Positions 1-10,300 of a stretch of 64,000 nt of DNA are shown here, one piece after another. A program made the position numbers and the translations under genes. Positions within the stretch are counted from its first letter, which is position 1; the number at the start of each line of letters is the position of its first letter. Under the pieces are notes generated by a model. That model worked only from the letters and a program-made list of their open reading frames with translations, was not told the origin of the DNA and did not search any database. The stretch lies in contig NC_087067.1 of NCBI RefSeq assembly GCF_963678635.1, positions 56,455,964 through 56,519,963 of the forward strand, written 5' to 3'. This stretch comes from Symsagittifera roscoffensis (Eukaryota > Xenacoelomorpha > Acoela > Convolutidae).

Positions 1-914
1 TTTGTCGAACCTCGTCCACGATAGTAATCATCCTCAATTTGACTTCGTTGAAATACTTCTCGGAAGTTGGGCTTGTACGATAAATTGTATCGAAAATCAC
101 CGTTTATTTCGTAGTTTTCCTTACAACAATCGTCAATGGCTGTGAAGTGCATCACTGCTAATTCGGAGCCTGCGTTGGGTCTCTTGTTCCAGAACTAAGA
201 CACAAGTAAGTTCCGAACGAGTGGCCACAAAAAATGAGACTTTGCATTGCAAATTGAAAAACTCTGCTATCGCAAAAAAACCGAAAGGCCAGGGTGCTTT
301 TACTGCTACTTGAAATTCGGCGAAAACTTGAAATGCAGAACTTACAAGCCAATATCTTCGCTGCCTTTTGTATGTAAGATATTTGGAAAATTATATGCGT
401 TGGGATATAACTTCGTTTCACATGAATATCAAAAATTAACAATGAAACAGAAAAACTGTTACAGCAACGGTCTACGGTCGTTGCAATTGTGAATGCTGTT
501 GAAATTATAAATCATTGTTTCAACGTAAAAATTACCGCATCATGCAGTTTTGTTGCTCCGGCATTCGAAGAAAACGGAATATTTATGCTCGGTGTGGTTT
601 TTTTTATTCAACAAAAAAAAACATATTGTACCCCATTCAAGATATTGACTTCTTGAGTTCAAATATAAAAAGATGTTTTACCTCCGATTGTTTTTTGTAA
701 AGTTCTCGGGGTTTGGAAGTTGCTAAACTTGTTGCTAAACGAGCTTTGTTGCTAAACGAGCTTTGTAGAAGTTGCTTAACGAGCTTTGTAGAATTTATTC
801 ATACTGCTGAGAGCGTAACGCGAACAGTTTATGCGTGAAGAATAATCCTGCACAACAAAATTGTTCCAATTTGATAGAGGCTAGCAAATTGGTCATATTA
901 ATTTCGTACGACTC
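1..914. other. Left flank, no gene recognised
   Basis: AT-rich sequence outside element A. The open frames here are short (under 100 codons), overlap on both strands and show no family motif. The only structure I see is a short tandem repeat near 717-793. The bases just before the LTR read GACTC; a matching right-hand duplication cannot be found because the right end of element A is lost. Confidence 0.6.
717..793. repeat. Short tandem repeat, ~20-23 bp unit
   Basis: Three to four imperfect units built on GTTGCTAAACGAGCTTTGT occur head to tail, some with a GAA spacer. It is not seen elsewhere in the window, so it is a local minisatellite of the flank rather than part of element A. Confidence 0.75.
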
Positions 915-1390
915 TGTGCGCGTCAATCTCCACACTTCGTGATAAAATCTGTTTTCAAATACTTGAATTATAACGAGTATTTTATCGGGAAAATAACGAT
1001 ATTTTTAACAAGCTTTTTTATTGTTATCGGTAACATCGGCCACAAAAAACTGCATAAATCAACGCAAGCTGCAAAAATGGCCAGTTTTTTTCCTTGAGAA
1101 AAATTGCTTTTTTTATAGGCCAGCCTTAACCAAGGCTGAACCAAATTAGAGCGAAAAGACGGTTAAAATAGGTTTTGGGGGGATCGAACCTGGTTACGGA
1201 GCATCCCATCAAGTTCGGTGCATACTCGAGTTCTAGAAAGGAAATGACCTAGGCGGGATTCGAACCGGCGCCAATTCCGCCGGGACGCACCATGTATACG
1301 CTCGGCTACTGTCCCTATATGCATTTACATTTTGGTTCAACTTTATATGCATTTATACTCTTGTTTTACATTAATATTTGTGCTGCAACA
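915..1390 (-). repeat. 3' LTR of element A (476 bp)
   Basis: The + strand begins TGTGCGCGTCAATC and ends GTGCTGCAACA, giving the usual TG...CA ends. Most of it recurs at 14383 and 22773, next to primer binding sites. It is followed at once by a purine-rich tract on the minus strand. It contains two tRNA-like B-box sequences: GGTTCGAATCC as the complement of 1256-1266, and a weaker one at 1181-1190. Pol runs about 25 bases into it before its stop. Confidence 0.9.
1256..1308 (-). promoter_or_regulatory. tRNA-like A-box/B-box module in LTR A
   Basis: On the minus strand TAGCCGAGCG (1308-1299) resembles a pol III A box, and GGTTCGAATCC (1266-1256) is an exact B-box consensus. Spacing is tRNA-like. 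No good acceptor stem is visible, so I do not call a functional tRNA. Whether it acts as an internal pol III promoter is inference. Confidence 0.5.
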
Positions 1391-1779
1391 TCCTCCACCC
1401 CTAAACAAGGAAGAACGGGAGCCAGCTTTACGGTCGGGCGGGTCAGTTCGCTCGTAACGGTTTTTATGTCGGCGGATCTCGCGCATCCGTCCTTGCCATA
1501 GTGCAGATTTAGGATACGTGCGAGTGGATAATGTCCACGTGGAGTGTCAGGCTCTTTGACCCAAACCAAGTCGCCGGCTTTCAACTTAACGTCTGACTGG
1601 TTGTGCCACTTTGCCCTCCTATTGAGGGAAGGAACGTATTCCCACATCCACCGTGTCCATATTGCGTTAGCGTATGATTGCGCTCTGGCGAACCGCTTCT
1701 TATGGTCGAAGTTTTCTTCGAAACTTAGCGACCGAAAACTCGCTGCGTGTTGACCAAGGATAAAATGATTCGGGGTCAA
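1366..1779 (-). pseudogene. Element A pol: integrase C-terminal (DUF5641-like) domain
   Basis: The open segment starts at TPNHFILGQH and holds WTRWMWEYVPSLNRR, KAGDLVWVKEPDTPRGHYPL and the terminal GVEDVAAQ. This is the C-terminal domain that follows the catalytic core in BEL/Pao integrases. The reading frame passes through the polypurine tract and ends inside the 3' LTR. It is separated by a stop and frame change from the core upstream, so it is a fragment of a dead pol. Confidence 0.85.
1391..1405 (-). other. Polypurine tract of element A
   Basis: On the minus strand this reads AGGGGTGGAGGA directly before the TG of the 3' LTR, the expected plus-strand priming site. It is also coding, giving the conserved GVEDV end of pol. 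Equivalent tracts precede the 3' LTRs of B, C, D and E. Confidence 0.75.
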
Positions 1780-1812
1780 CGCTTCTAAATCTAGGGGATC
1801 GGAACTAACGGC

Positions 1813-2640
1813 TCATATTGGTCTAGCGTTGAGTGATTGCTCAACAAGGCACAGCTTGGTTCTTAGAACCTCCTCAGTTACTCTTCTGTTGCCTAAGATG
1901 TCTACAAAACGCGCTTGACACTCCGAACTAATCGCTCCCAGGAGCAACCATGGTGCGGTGCGCTGGGTGGATTGAATTTCCACTTGATCCCTTGCTGAAC
2001 AAAAACAGCGGGTGCGAGCTTGTTCCAACTCTCAACGCAAGCTAAGAGCTCTTTCTGAGCGCCAACAAAGTTCGTGCCGTTGTCGGACATGATGGTAGTC
2101 GGAGTACCGCGACGTGCAATAAACCTCTCCACGCCCATCACACAAGAGCTTGTGTCGAGCGAGGGGACCACTTCAATGTGCACCGCTCTAGTGGTGAGAC
2201 AGATGAACAAAAAAACCCACCTCTTTTCCGTACTTCTCCGGATTGGAACTAGGAACGGCACAAAGTAGTCGACACCTGTGTTAGAGAAAGGAGGCTGCTT
2301 GTACCCCAGCCTTTCAATGAGTTCAGCAGATCAGCCATCATATGAGTTACGGTTTGCGCTTTGCGTTTTCGGCACACAACGCAAGTATTTTCAATGATTC
2401 GCAGCAACAATCGCAAATTTAACACAACGTACTTCAAATTAACCACCGCACGCATGTAATCCAAGCCTTGATGGAAATTCCTAACGTGCAAATGCTGAAC
2501 CAATAACCGAACAACCGCGTGACGTGCATCAAGTATAATCGGATGCTTGCTATCGAAATCGGAATTAACCAGGCGGCTGATGCGCCCGGTCGAGCGAAGG
2601 ATGCCAGCTGGTTCAATGAACGATGAATACTTGGCGATCC
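1813..2640 (-). pseudogene. Element A pol: integrase H2C2 and DDE core
   Basis: In minus-strand order: a zinc-binding segment (HQGLDYMRAV then CVVCRKRK), then TTRAVHIEVVPSLD, SDNGTNFVGAQKE and SWERLVRSVKRVL. The second catalytic D is in SDNGTNF and the E in SWERL. The core is broken into at least three frames (1813-2028, 1902-2261, 2249-2503), so integrase cannot be made from this copy. Product when intact: retrotransposon integrase inserting cDNA with a 5-bp target duplication, as seen for B and C. Confidence 0.85.
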
Positions 2641-2699
2641 GACTATTACTCGTGATAACTTTACCGGATCTTAGTAGTTTTAGCTCACTAGGGAATGTT

Positions 2700-3691
2700 T
2701 CACCCTGGGACAGTAAATGAGCTTCTGTTCAGCAATATCCATTCCAGACAGGTCTGTAATTTCTAATATACTCGACCGGAAATGTTTATGGGATGGCAGC
2801 CATCTTAACATAAATGCTACTGCGCGTTTGTATTTTACAATTGAATTGAATCTCTCCCATTTTCCGAAGGGAAGATTTTTTTCTGTCAAAACTTCGACGA
2901 CGAAATTTGACGAATTTTCCAGACAAATGTCGATCGATATCACATGATGGTCCTTTGAGTCTTATTTTATCGATAACCCTTGTATCGGGCTTGAACGGCC
3001 AATCAGTTGTTCTCAATATACTAGGGCCATTAACCCAGCTGCTTTCCTTGAGAGCTTCCGAAGAAATCCCTCGTGTACCGGTATCAGCTGGGTTATCACC
3101 GCTAAGTATGTGATGCCACTGATCAGTGCTGGTAGACTCCAGAATCTCACCAGTGCGATTACCAACAAAAACAAGTAGTTTACTACAAGAGTGAAGCCAC
3201 TGAAGAACAGTGGTACTATCTGTCCACATGAAAATATCCGTAACTTTGAAAGTAAGACCTTTCAAAATTTCTTCCTTTAAGCGGGTTGCAAGAAGAGCCG
3301 CTTGAAGCTCTAACTTTGGAATAGAAAGCGCTTTCATAGGCGCGACGCGGGCTTTGCCAAACACAAAGGCTAATTCGGTCTGATGGGAGCTAACAAGTCG
3401 CGCACGAAGGAAAGCGACGGCACAGAAAACATCCTGCGAACTATCACCGAACATGTGAGTTTCTATTCGGTCGAAAGGTTCAGTGAAGTAGCTGCGAGGT
3501 ATTGTCAGAAAACCTAACAAATGAAGGCCTGAGTGCCACTCAAGGAATTGCTTTTTGATTTCCTCTGGCAGATCATCGTCCCATTTTTGACCGCTGATTC
3601 GCCAGATATCTTTTAATAGAAGGCGAGCCTTCACGGTATATGGAGCCACTAACCCAATATGATCAAAAACAGAAGAAACAAAACTCAACAC
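2700..3691 (-). pseudogene. Element A pol: RNase H domain and linker to integrase
   Basis: The 301-codon open segment (2786-3691) holds SFVSSVFDHIGLVAPYT after the RT palm, then the RNase H acidic motifs MFGDSSQDVF, SIPKLELQAALLA, MWTDSTTVLQWL and NPADTGTRG. These are the region called Pao retrotransposon peptidase A17 in family databases. The C-terminal end shifts frame near 2800. Confidence 0.85.
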
Positions 3692-3697
3692 GGTACG

Positions 3698-4470
3698 CTA
3701 GGTGATTGCTTTGTCTAGTGGACGATCAACCCCTCTTCTAACGACTAAGGTATCTTTTACGTGATCCCACTTAAGACCGAGAACATGCGACGACTGGTCT
3801 GGACTCGCACAAATATCTTTAAAAGACGAATTGGACTCACGGTTGTCCGGATCAAGAGCGGTTGTTACGTCGGGCACGTTGCTGACAAATTTTGTCAGAC
3901 GAAACCCACCTAGTTTAAGCAACGAGATTAAATCCCTACCTAATTTCAAGGCGTCATCCCTGTTTTGAAAAGAATCCAGATAATCATCCATATAAAATTT
4001 CTGGACAACAGCCGAAGCAGCTTCGGGGTACTCAGCTTGATTATCCGATGCAGTCTGCTGCAAAGCAAAATTCGCACAAGTCGGCGAGTCACGAGCACCA
4101 AAAATATGACGCGTGTATTGGTGAACTACCACACTTGATGTGGGGTCATCCCGCCACAAAAAACGAAGAGAAGGTTGATCTTCTTCACGGACTCCAACCT
4201 GTAAAACATCCCTTCAATGTCAGCTGAAACGGTGTATTATGCTGACGAAATCTTAAAAGTACAAAAATGAGGTTTTGAAGGAGATCCGGGTCAACCAACA
4301 GAGATTTGTTCAAGGAAGCACCATGACACTTCGATGCCCCATTGAGGATTCGGCGCACCTTACCGGGTTTATTCGGGTTCAACACCGGTTGATGCGGGTG
4401 ATACCACTCACGATCGGCTCGTGTGCCTTAACGGTTATGACATATCCTTTTTGTATAGCTTCTCTTATTG
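3698..4470 (-). pseudogene. Element A pol: reverse transcriptase
   Basis: Recognised from NPNKPGKVRRILNGAS (finger), HQYTRHIFGARDSPTCANFA and the catalytic FYMDDYLDSF (palm), followed by LLKLGGFRLTKFVSNVPD. These are typical of BEL/Pao RT, with YMDD like retroviruses. A frame change between 4160 and 4185 and another near 4380 split it. Upstream it continues into the protease polyprotein (YVITVKAHEP). Confidence 0.88.
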
Positions 4471-5290
4471 TTTCGGAATATTTTTCACGGAGCGACGGAT
4501 CCTTATCTAGCCTCTTTTCCAAAGACTTTAAATGAGCTAAGGAGGAAAAATAGTTATTCGGTAAACTACTTTCCTTATCGTTCCAAAGCATTGGTACAAT
4601 GTACCTCTCACCATCGTGAAAGGTGTCATTTTTCAAAACGGACAAAGCGCGTTTGTCGGCGGCGGAACGGGCATCTACCTGCTTGAAGGCTCCATATGAC
4701 TCCAACTCATACCAAGTTTTAATTTGGTCCGCAAGAGACATGTCTTCGACAGCACACTCAAAGCAAGACGAGTTCGACTGAAAGGACGGTGGTAACGGGC
4801 CACTTAAAACCCAACCTATCGGAAGGCGTACGGCGCACGGTGAAATAGAGTCCTCCCCCAGAAGGTACTCAACGGGTCTTATGGCATGGTAGAAATCTTG
4901 TCCAATAATTATTTCGACGTCCTCATACTTATAATGTATAGGTTTTATCGGAGCCAACTGCGGACATTTTTCCTGTAATTCAGGAATACTCATGCTATCC
5001 GAACCATTGCGAATATGATCCTTAACATAAGCTCGAAAAGAAAACAAAAATTCACTATTATTCGTTTTGACGGAAACTTGAAAACTTACTTGCTGAGTTT
5101 TCATCAAGCTCGTGGAATTGAATCCATTTATGGTGAGGTTAACGGGAGTGCCAACCAAATGGAGGCGTTTTACGAGATCGGCGGATACCCATGAGTGCGT
5201 GGAAGCACTATCGCAAAGCGCTATGGCGTTAGTAATCGTCGCATCCGCAGAGACGGCGAGTGATGCAACTGGCAGGAGGCCTTTAGTTGA
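4379..5290 (-). pseudogene. Element A pol: aspartic protease (DUF1758-like) and RT N-terminal extension
   Basis: The 259-codon open segment includes VGTPVNLTINGFNST, YEDVEIIIGQDFYHAIRPVE, VRLPIGWVLSGPLPPS and WYELESYGAFKQVDARS. This is the retropepsin-type domain and linker seen in all BEL copies here. The active-site stretch just upstream reads CDSASTHSW, with DSA in place of the common DSG/DTG. The first ~300 bases (5135 on) are repeated at 7482. Confidence 0.8.
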
Positions 5291-5877
5291 CTCCTGGCTA
5301 TGAATATCGCCGACGGCAGCGTTAGCTGATACCTGTTTAGTGTTTGCGTTACCTGACGCCGGGGAACTTTTAGTATCCTTAGGAGGAAAAACTTTCTCCG
5401 CTCCATGTAAGAGTACGTTGTGCGTGCTTTCACAATTTGGCTTGGGGTACTTTCTGGCCTTGCTACAATTACGAAAACTGTGATTGCTCTGTAAACACGC
5501 AAAGCAAAGTTTTTGTTCGGCTACATGTTTAGCTCGCTGCGTAGCGTTTTTCTCTTTGAATACGGCGCAATTCCAAAGAGCGTGTTGACCTTAACATACA
5601 GAACATAGAGGGATCTTTGGTTTTTTCATTAATCTTATCACTTACTTTTGCATTACTAGCAAAAACTTTTGTACTTACTTTTTTCTTAACTGGTTCTTCA
5701 GACTTACCCTTAGAATTGATCGTTTTTAGCCTCTCATGACCCTCCGCTTTTTCTTTAAGCCAATCGTTGAAATCTAGCAGAACTGGTCGATGCCACTGGC
5801 GCCTTACGGTTTGCATTGACCATGCTTCCTTAAGGTTTGGCGGAAGCTTACTCACAGCCTGATTCAATAAGTTAACA
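5291..5877 (-). pseudogene. Element A gag C-terminal half: DUF1759 end and zinc knuckles
   Basis: Reading from 5877 on the minus strand gives LNQAVSKLPPNLKEAWSMQT and FNDWLKEKAEGHERL (end of DUF1759), a Lys/Ser-rich linker, then Cys-His knuckles with ALWNC, CFACLQSNHSFRNC and a CESTHNVLLHGAEKVF segment. A stop lies near 5590. The N-terminal half of the same gag lies 4.6 kb away (from 10528), so the gene is split exactly at the Helentron insertion. Confidence 0.85.
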
Positions 5878-6312
5878 CTAGGGGCCCAGCTGAAAGCTGG
5901 AGAGACCTGTTTGATTATTTTAATATTGATTATTTTAAAATTGTTTTAAAATTTCAGATTTCTCGAGTCGATAGCGCCCTTACTACGCAAAAAAAGTGAA
6001 AGAGAAGCTTATGCATTCATTGGTAACGCCTTGGTAAAAAGTTTTCATTAGGTTTTCAACCGTAATGTGAATTAAACGGGCCTTTCACAGTGCGACAAGG
6101 CAAACCGTATCAATCATGGTTACCTGCTAAAAATATTTAAAATAAAATCATATGCACAATGCTTCAACAATGTGAATAATTATTCACTAGAATTAAGTGA
6201 AATGTGTGTTTCACAAACCAGCTTACATTAATGAAATAACGTATTTTTCATTTTTCTAACGACTCTTTAATTTTCGAATTAATTAAATTTTGTCCAAGCA
6301 TTGCAAATATGA

Positions 6313-6510
6313 CTATAATATGTTGACTATAACTGACATCACAAAAACGTTCTGGAACAAACCGACCTGATTAAAGAGAACTAGCGTAACTCGTGCAACT
6401 TCTCGTTGGACTTCTTCGAACCATACAAAAAAACTTAACACAAAGCCAATAGCACCAAGCAAAAGCGAGAAAACGTAAGCATAGCGGATTCCATTGTCTA
6501 AAAAATACAC
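6313..6510 (-). other. Hydrophobic 65-codon ORF in the Helentron-like element
   Basis: The frame encodes two hydrophobic stretches (AYVFSLLLGAIGFVLSFFVW and VFVMSVIVNIL) around EEVQREVARVTLVLFNQ. It recurs with an extended start at 8660-8893. I recognise no family. The short ARVTLVL stretch also appears in the minus-strand translation near 17170 and 24080-25100. Coding status is uncertain; it may be a captured exon. Confidence 0.25.
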
Positions 6511-6566
6511 ACAATAATTATATTGAATCTTTGTTCCAATGCCAAAAAACTTTTTAAAATACTTTT

Positions 6567-7481
6567 CCTAAGTGTACAGCTCTTCTCCGAGACAAATTAA
6601 GGACTAGCCGCTTGGGCAGGGGAGTTTCCTACAACCTGGTCTATCGATTAAACCCTTAATCCCAAATCTGGATGGGTAGTTTTTGAAGAAATCGAAAAAG
6701 TTTGAAAAAATGGCCTAAAAACCGAAAAATTGACTATTCCTAAGTGTATAGCTCTTCCCCTAGACAAATTAGGGACGAGCCGTTTGTGTAGGGGGGGTTC
6801 CTACAACCTGGTCTATCGATTAAACCCTTAATCCCAAATCTGGACGGGTAGTTTTTGAGGAAATTGGAAAGATTTGAAAAAAGGCCAAAAAAGTCAAAAA
6901 AGTGACTTTTCCTAATCTATAGCTCTTCCCCTAGGCAAGTTAAGGACCAGCCGCTTGTGCGGGGGAGTTTCCTACAACCTGGTCTATCGATTAAACCCTT
7001 AATTCCAAATCTGGATGGGTAGTTTTTGAGGAAATCGATAATGTCCAAAAAAATAGGCAAAAAAATCAAAAAAGTGACTTTTCCTAAGTCTATAGCTCTT
7101 CCCCTAAGCAAATTAGGGACCAGCCGCTTGTGCATGGCGGGTTTCTACAACCTGGTCTATCGATTAAACCCTTAATCCCAAATCTGGACGGGTAGTTTTT
7201 GATGAAATCGGAAAGATTTGAAAAAAGGCCAAAAAAGTCAAAAAAGTGACTTTTCCTAAGTCTATAGCTCTTCCCCTAGGCAAGTTAAGGACCAGCCGCT
7301 TGTGCGGGGGAGTTTCCTACAACCTGGTCTATTGATTAAACCCTTAATTCCAAATCTGGATGGGTAGTTTTTGAGAAAATCGATAATTTCCGAAAAAATA
7401 GGCAAAAAAATCAAAAAAGTGACTTTTCCTAAGTCTATAGCTCTTCCCCTAAGCAAATTAGGGCCCAGCCGCTTGGGCGCC
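6567..7481. repeat. 172-bp tandem repeat array (block 1)
   Basis: About five monomers start at CCTAAGTSTAYAGCTCTTCC near 6567, 6739, 6911, 7083, 7255 and 7428, a period of 172 bp. Each carries CTGGTCTATCGATTAAACCC and GACGGGTAGTTTTTGA. Alternate monomers are more alike, hinting at a ~345-bp dimer. The open frames across it (MHKRL...GKVTFLIF) are a by-product of the repeat. It ends abruptly at the duplication junction near 7481. Confidence 0.9.
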
Positions 7482-8227
7482 GAGGTTAACGGGAGTCTCA
7501 ACCAAATGGAGGCGTTTTACGAGATCGGCGGATACCCATGAGTGCGTGGAAGCACTATCGCAAAGCGCTATGGCGTTAGTAATCGTCGCATCCGCAGAGA
7601 CGGCGAGTGATGCAACTGGCAGGAGGCCTTTAGTTGACTCCTGGCTATGAATATCGCCGACGGCAGCGTTAGTTGATACATGTTTAGTGTTTGCGTTACC
7701 TGACGCCGGGGAACTTTTAGTATCCTTAGGAGGAAAAACTTTCTCCGCTCCATGTAAGAGTACGTTGTGCGTGCTTTCACAATTTGGCTTGGGGTACTTT
7801 CTGGCCTTGCTACAATTACGAAAACTGTGATTGCTCTGTAAACACGCAAAGCAAAGTTTTTGTTCGGCTACATGTTTAGCTCGCTGCGTAGCGTTTTTCT
7901 CTTTGAATACGGCGCAATTCCAAAGAGCGTGTTGACCTTTACATACAGAACATAGAGGGATCTTTGGTTTTTTCATTAATCTTATCACTTACTTTTGCAT
8001 TACTAGCAAAAACTTTCGTACCTACTTTTTTCTTAACTGGTTCTTCAGACTTACCCTTAGAATTGATCGTTTTTAGCCTCTCATGACCCTCCGCTTTTTC
8101 TTTAAGCCATTCGTTGAAATCTAGCAGAACTGGTCGATGCCACTGGCGCCTTACGGTTTGCATTGACCATGCTTCCGTAAGGTTTGGCGGAAGCTTACTC
8201 ACAGCCTGATTCAATAAGTTAACACTA
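7482..8227 (-). pseudogene. Duplicate of element A protease start, knuckles and gag C-terminus
   Basis: A near-identical copy of 5135-5880, offset 2347 bp. The frame 7458-7988 is open across the knuckles (CSVCKGQHALWNC, CFACLQSNHSFRNC), the CESTHNVLLHGAEKVF segment and the protease site CDSASTHSW, then runs into satellite DNA. Gag C-terminal codons (LNQAVSKLPPN...) are open in 7939-8214. It is bounded on the right by a second copy of the Helentron 3' end. It has no promoter or LTR of its own. Confidence 0.85.
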
Positions 8228-8659
8228 GGGGCCCAGCTGAAAGCTGGAGAGACCTGTTTGATTATTTTAATATTGATTATTTTAAAATTGTTTTAAAATT
8301 TCAGGTTTCTCGAGTCGATAGCGCCCTTCCTACGCAAAAAAAGTGAAAGAGAAGCTTATGCATTCATTGGTAACGCTTTGGTAAAAAGTTTTCATTAGGT
8401 TTTCAACCGTAATGTGAATTAAACGGGCCTTTCACAGTGCGACAAGGCAAACCATATCAATCATGGTTACCTGCTAAATATATTTAAAATAAAATCATAT
8501 GCACAATGCTTCAACAATGTGAATAATTATTATATAGAATTAAGTGAAATGTGTGTTTCACAAACCAGCTAACCTTAATGAAATAACGTATTTTTCATTT
8601 TTCTAACGACTCTTTAATTTTCGAATTAATTAAATTTTGTCCAAGCATTGCAAATATGA

Positions 8660-8893
8660 CTATAATATGTTGACTATAACTGACATCACAAAAACGTTCT
8701 GGAACAAACCGACCTGATTAAAGAGAACTAGCGTAACTCGTGCAACTTCTCGTTGGACTTCTTCGAACCATACAAAAAAACTTAACACAAAGCCAATAGC
8801 ACCAAGCAAAAGCGAGAAAACGTAAGCATAGCGGATTCCATTGTCTAAAAAATACACACAATAATTATATTGAATCTTTGTTCCAATGCCCAA
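8660..8893 (-). other. Second copy of the hydrophobic Helentron ORF (77 codons)
   Basis: Same frame as 6313-6510, 12 codons longer at the N-terminus (MGIGTKIQYNYCV) because one base change opens the start. The frame stayed open in both copies, but the duplication is too recent for that to show selection. Confidence 0.25.
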
Positions 8894-8913
8894 AAACTTT
8901 TTAAAATACTTTT

Positions 8914-10300
8914 CCTAAGTGTACAGCTCTTCCCCGAGACAAATTAAGGACTAGCCGCTTGGGCAGGGGAGTTTCCTACAACCTGGTCTATCGATTAAAC
9001 CCTTAATTCCAAATCTGGATGGGTAGTTTTTGAAGAAATCGAAAAAGTTTGAAAAAATGGCCTTAAAACCGAAAAATTGACTATTCCTAAGTGTATAGCT
9101 CTTCCCCTAGACAAATTAGGGACGAGCCATTTGTGTAGGGGGGGTTCCTACAACCTGGTCTATCGATTAAACCCTTAATCCCAAATCTGGACGGGTAGTT
9201 TTTGAGGAAATTGGAAAGATTTGAAAAAAGGCCAAAAAAGTCAAAAAAGTGACTTTTCCTAAGTCTATAGCTCTTCCCCTAGGCAAGTTAAGGACCAGCC
9301 GCTTGTGCGGGGGAGTTTCCTACAACCTGGTCTATCGATTAAACCCTTAATTCCAAATCTGGATGGGTAGTTTTTGAGGAAATCGATAATGTCCGAAAAA
9401 ATAGGCAAAAAAATCAAAAAAGTGACTTTTCCTAAGTCTATAGCTCTTTCTAAGCAAATTAGGGACCAGCTGCTTGTGCATAGCGGGTTTCTACATCCTG
9501 GTCTATCGATTAAACCCTTAATCCCAAATCTGGACGGGTAGTTTTTGATGAAATCGGAAAGATTTGAAAAAAGGCCAAAAAAGTCAAAAAAGTGACTTTT
9601 CCTAAGTCTATAGCTCTTCCCCTAGGCAAGTTAAGGACCAGCCGCTTGTGCGGGGGAGTTTACTACAACCTGGTCTATCGATTAAACCCTTAATTCCAAA
9701 TCTGGATGGGTAGTTTTTGAGAAAATCGATAATTTCCGAAAAAATAGGCAAAAAAATCAAAAAAGTGACTTTTCCTAAGTCTATAGCTCTTCCCCTAAGC
9801 AAATTAGGGCCCAGCCGCTTGTGCATGGGGGTTTCCTACAACCTGGTCTATCGATTAAACCCTTAATCCCAAATCTGGACGGGTAGTTTTTGAGGAAACC
9901 GGAAAGATTTGAAAAAAGGCCAAAAAAGTCAAAAAAGTGACTTTTCCTAAGTCTATAGCTCTTCCCCTAGGCAAGTTAAGGACCAGCCGCTTGTGCGGGG
10001 GAGTTTTCTACAACCTGTTCTATCGATTAAACCCTTAATTCCAAATCTGGATGGGTAGTTTTTGAGGAAATCGATAATATCCGAAAAAATAGGCAAAAAA
10101 ATCAAAAAAGTGACTTTTCCTAAGTCTATAGCTCTTCCCCTAAGCAAATTAGGGACCAGCCGCTTGTGCATGGGAGTTTCCTACAACCTGGTCTACCGAT
10201 TAAACCCTTAATCCCAAATCTGGACGGGTAGTTTTTGAGGAAATCGAAAATTTCCGAAAAAATGGGCAAAAAGTGAAAAAAGTACCGAGTTGTGAAGCTT
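8914..10300. repeat. 172-bp tandem repeat array (block 2)
   Basis: About eight monomers of the same repeat as 6567-7481. The first five correspond one to one to block 1; the array then continues with further monomers. It is followed by a more distant unit (10280-10440) that keeps the GACGGGTAGTTTTTGRGAAA core, then an A-rich stretch and the Helentron terminal hairpin. Confidence 0.9.

Noticed and set aside
5221-5502. ORF of 93 codons (also 7568-7849) with RVYRAITVFVIV
   Set aside because: It is a different frame of the zinc knuckle/protease region; the correct frame carries the Cys-His motifs.
6917-7501. Repeated ORFs of ~72 codons (GKVTFLIFLPIF..., YPSRFGIKGLIDRPGC) on the minus strand of the satellites
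   Set aside because: They recur once per dimer of the 172-bp tandem repeat and exist only because the repeat has few stops in that frame; there is no start context or domain.
6567-10300. CRISPR-like regular repeats
   Set aside because: Monomers are 172 bp, directly adjacent with no unique spacers, in eukaryotic DNA with no cas genes.
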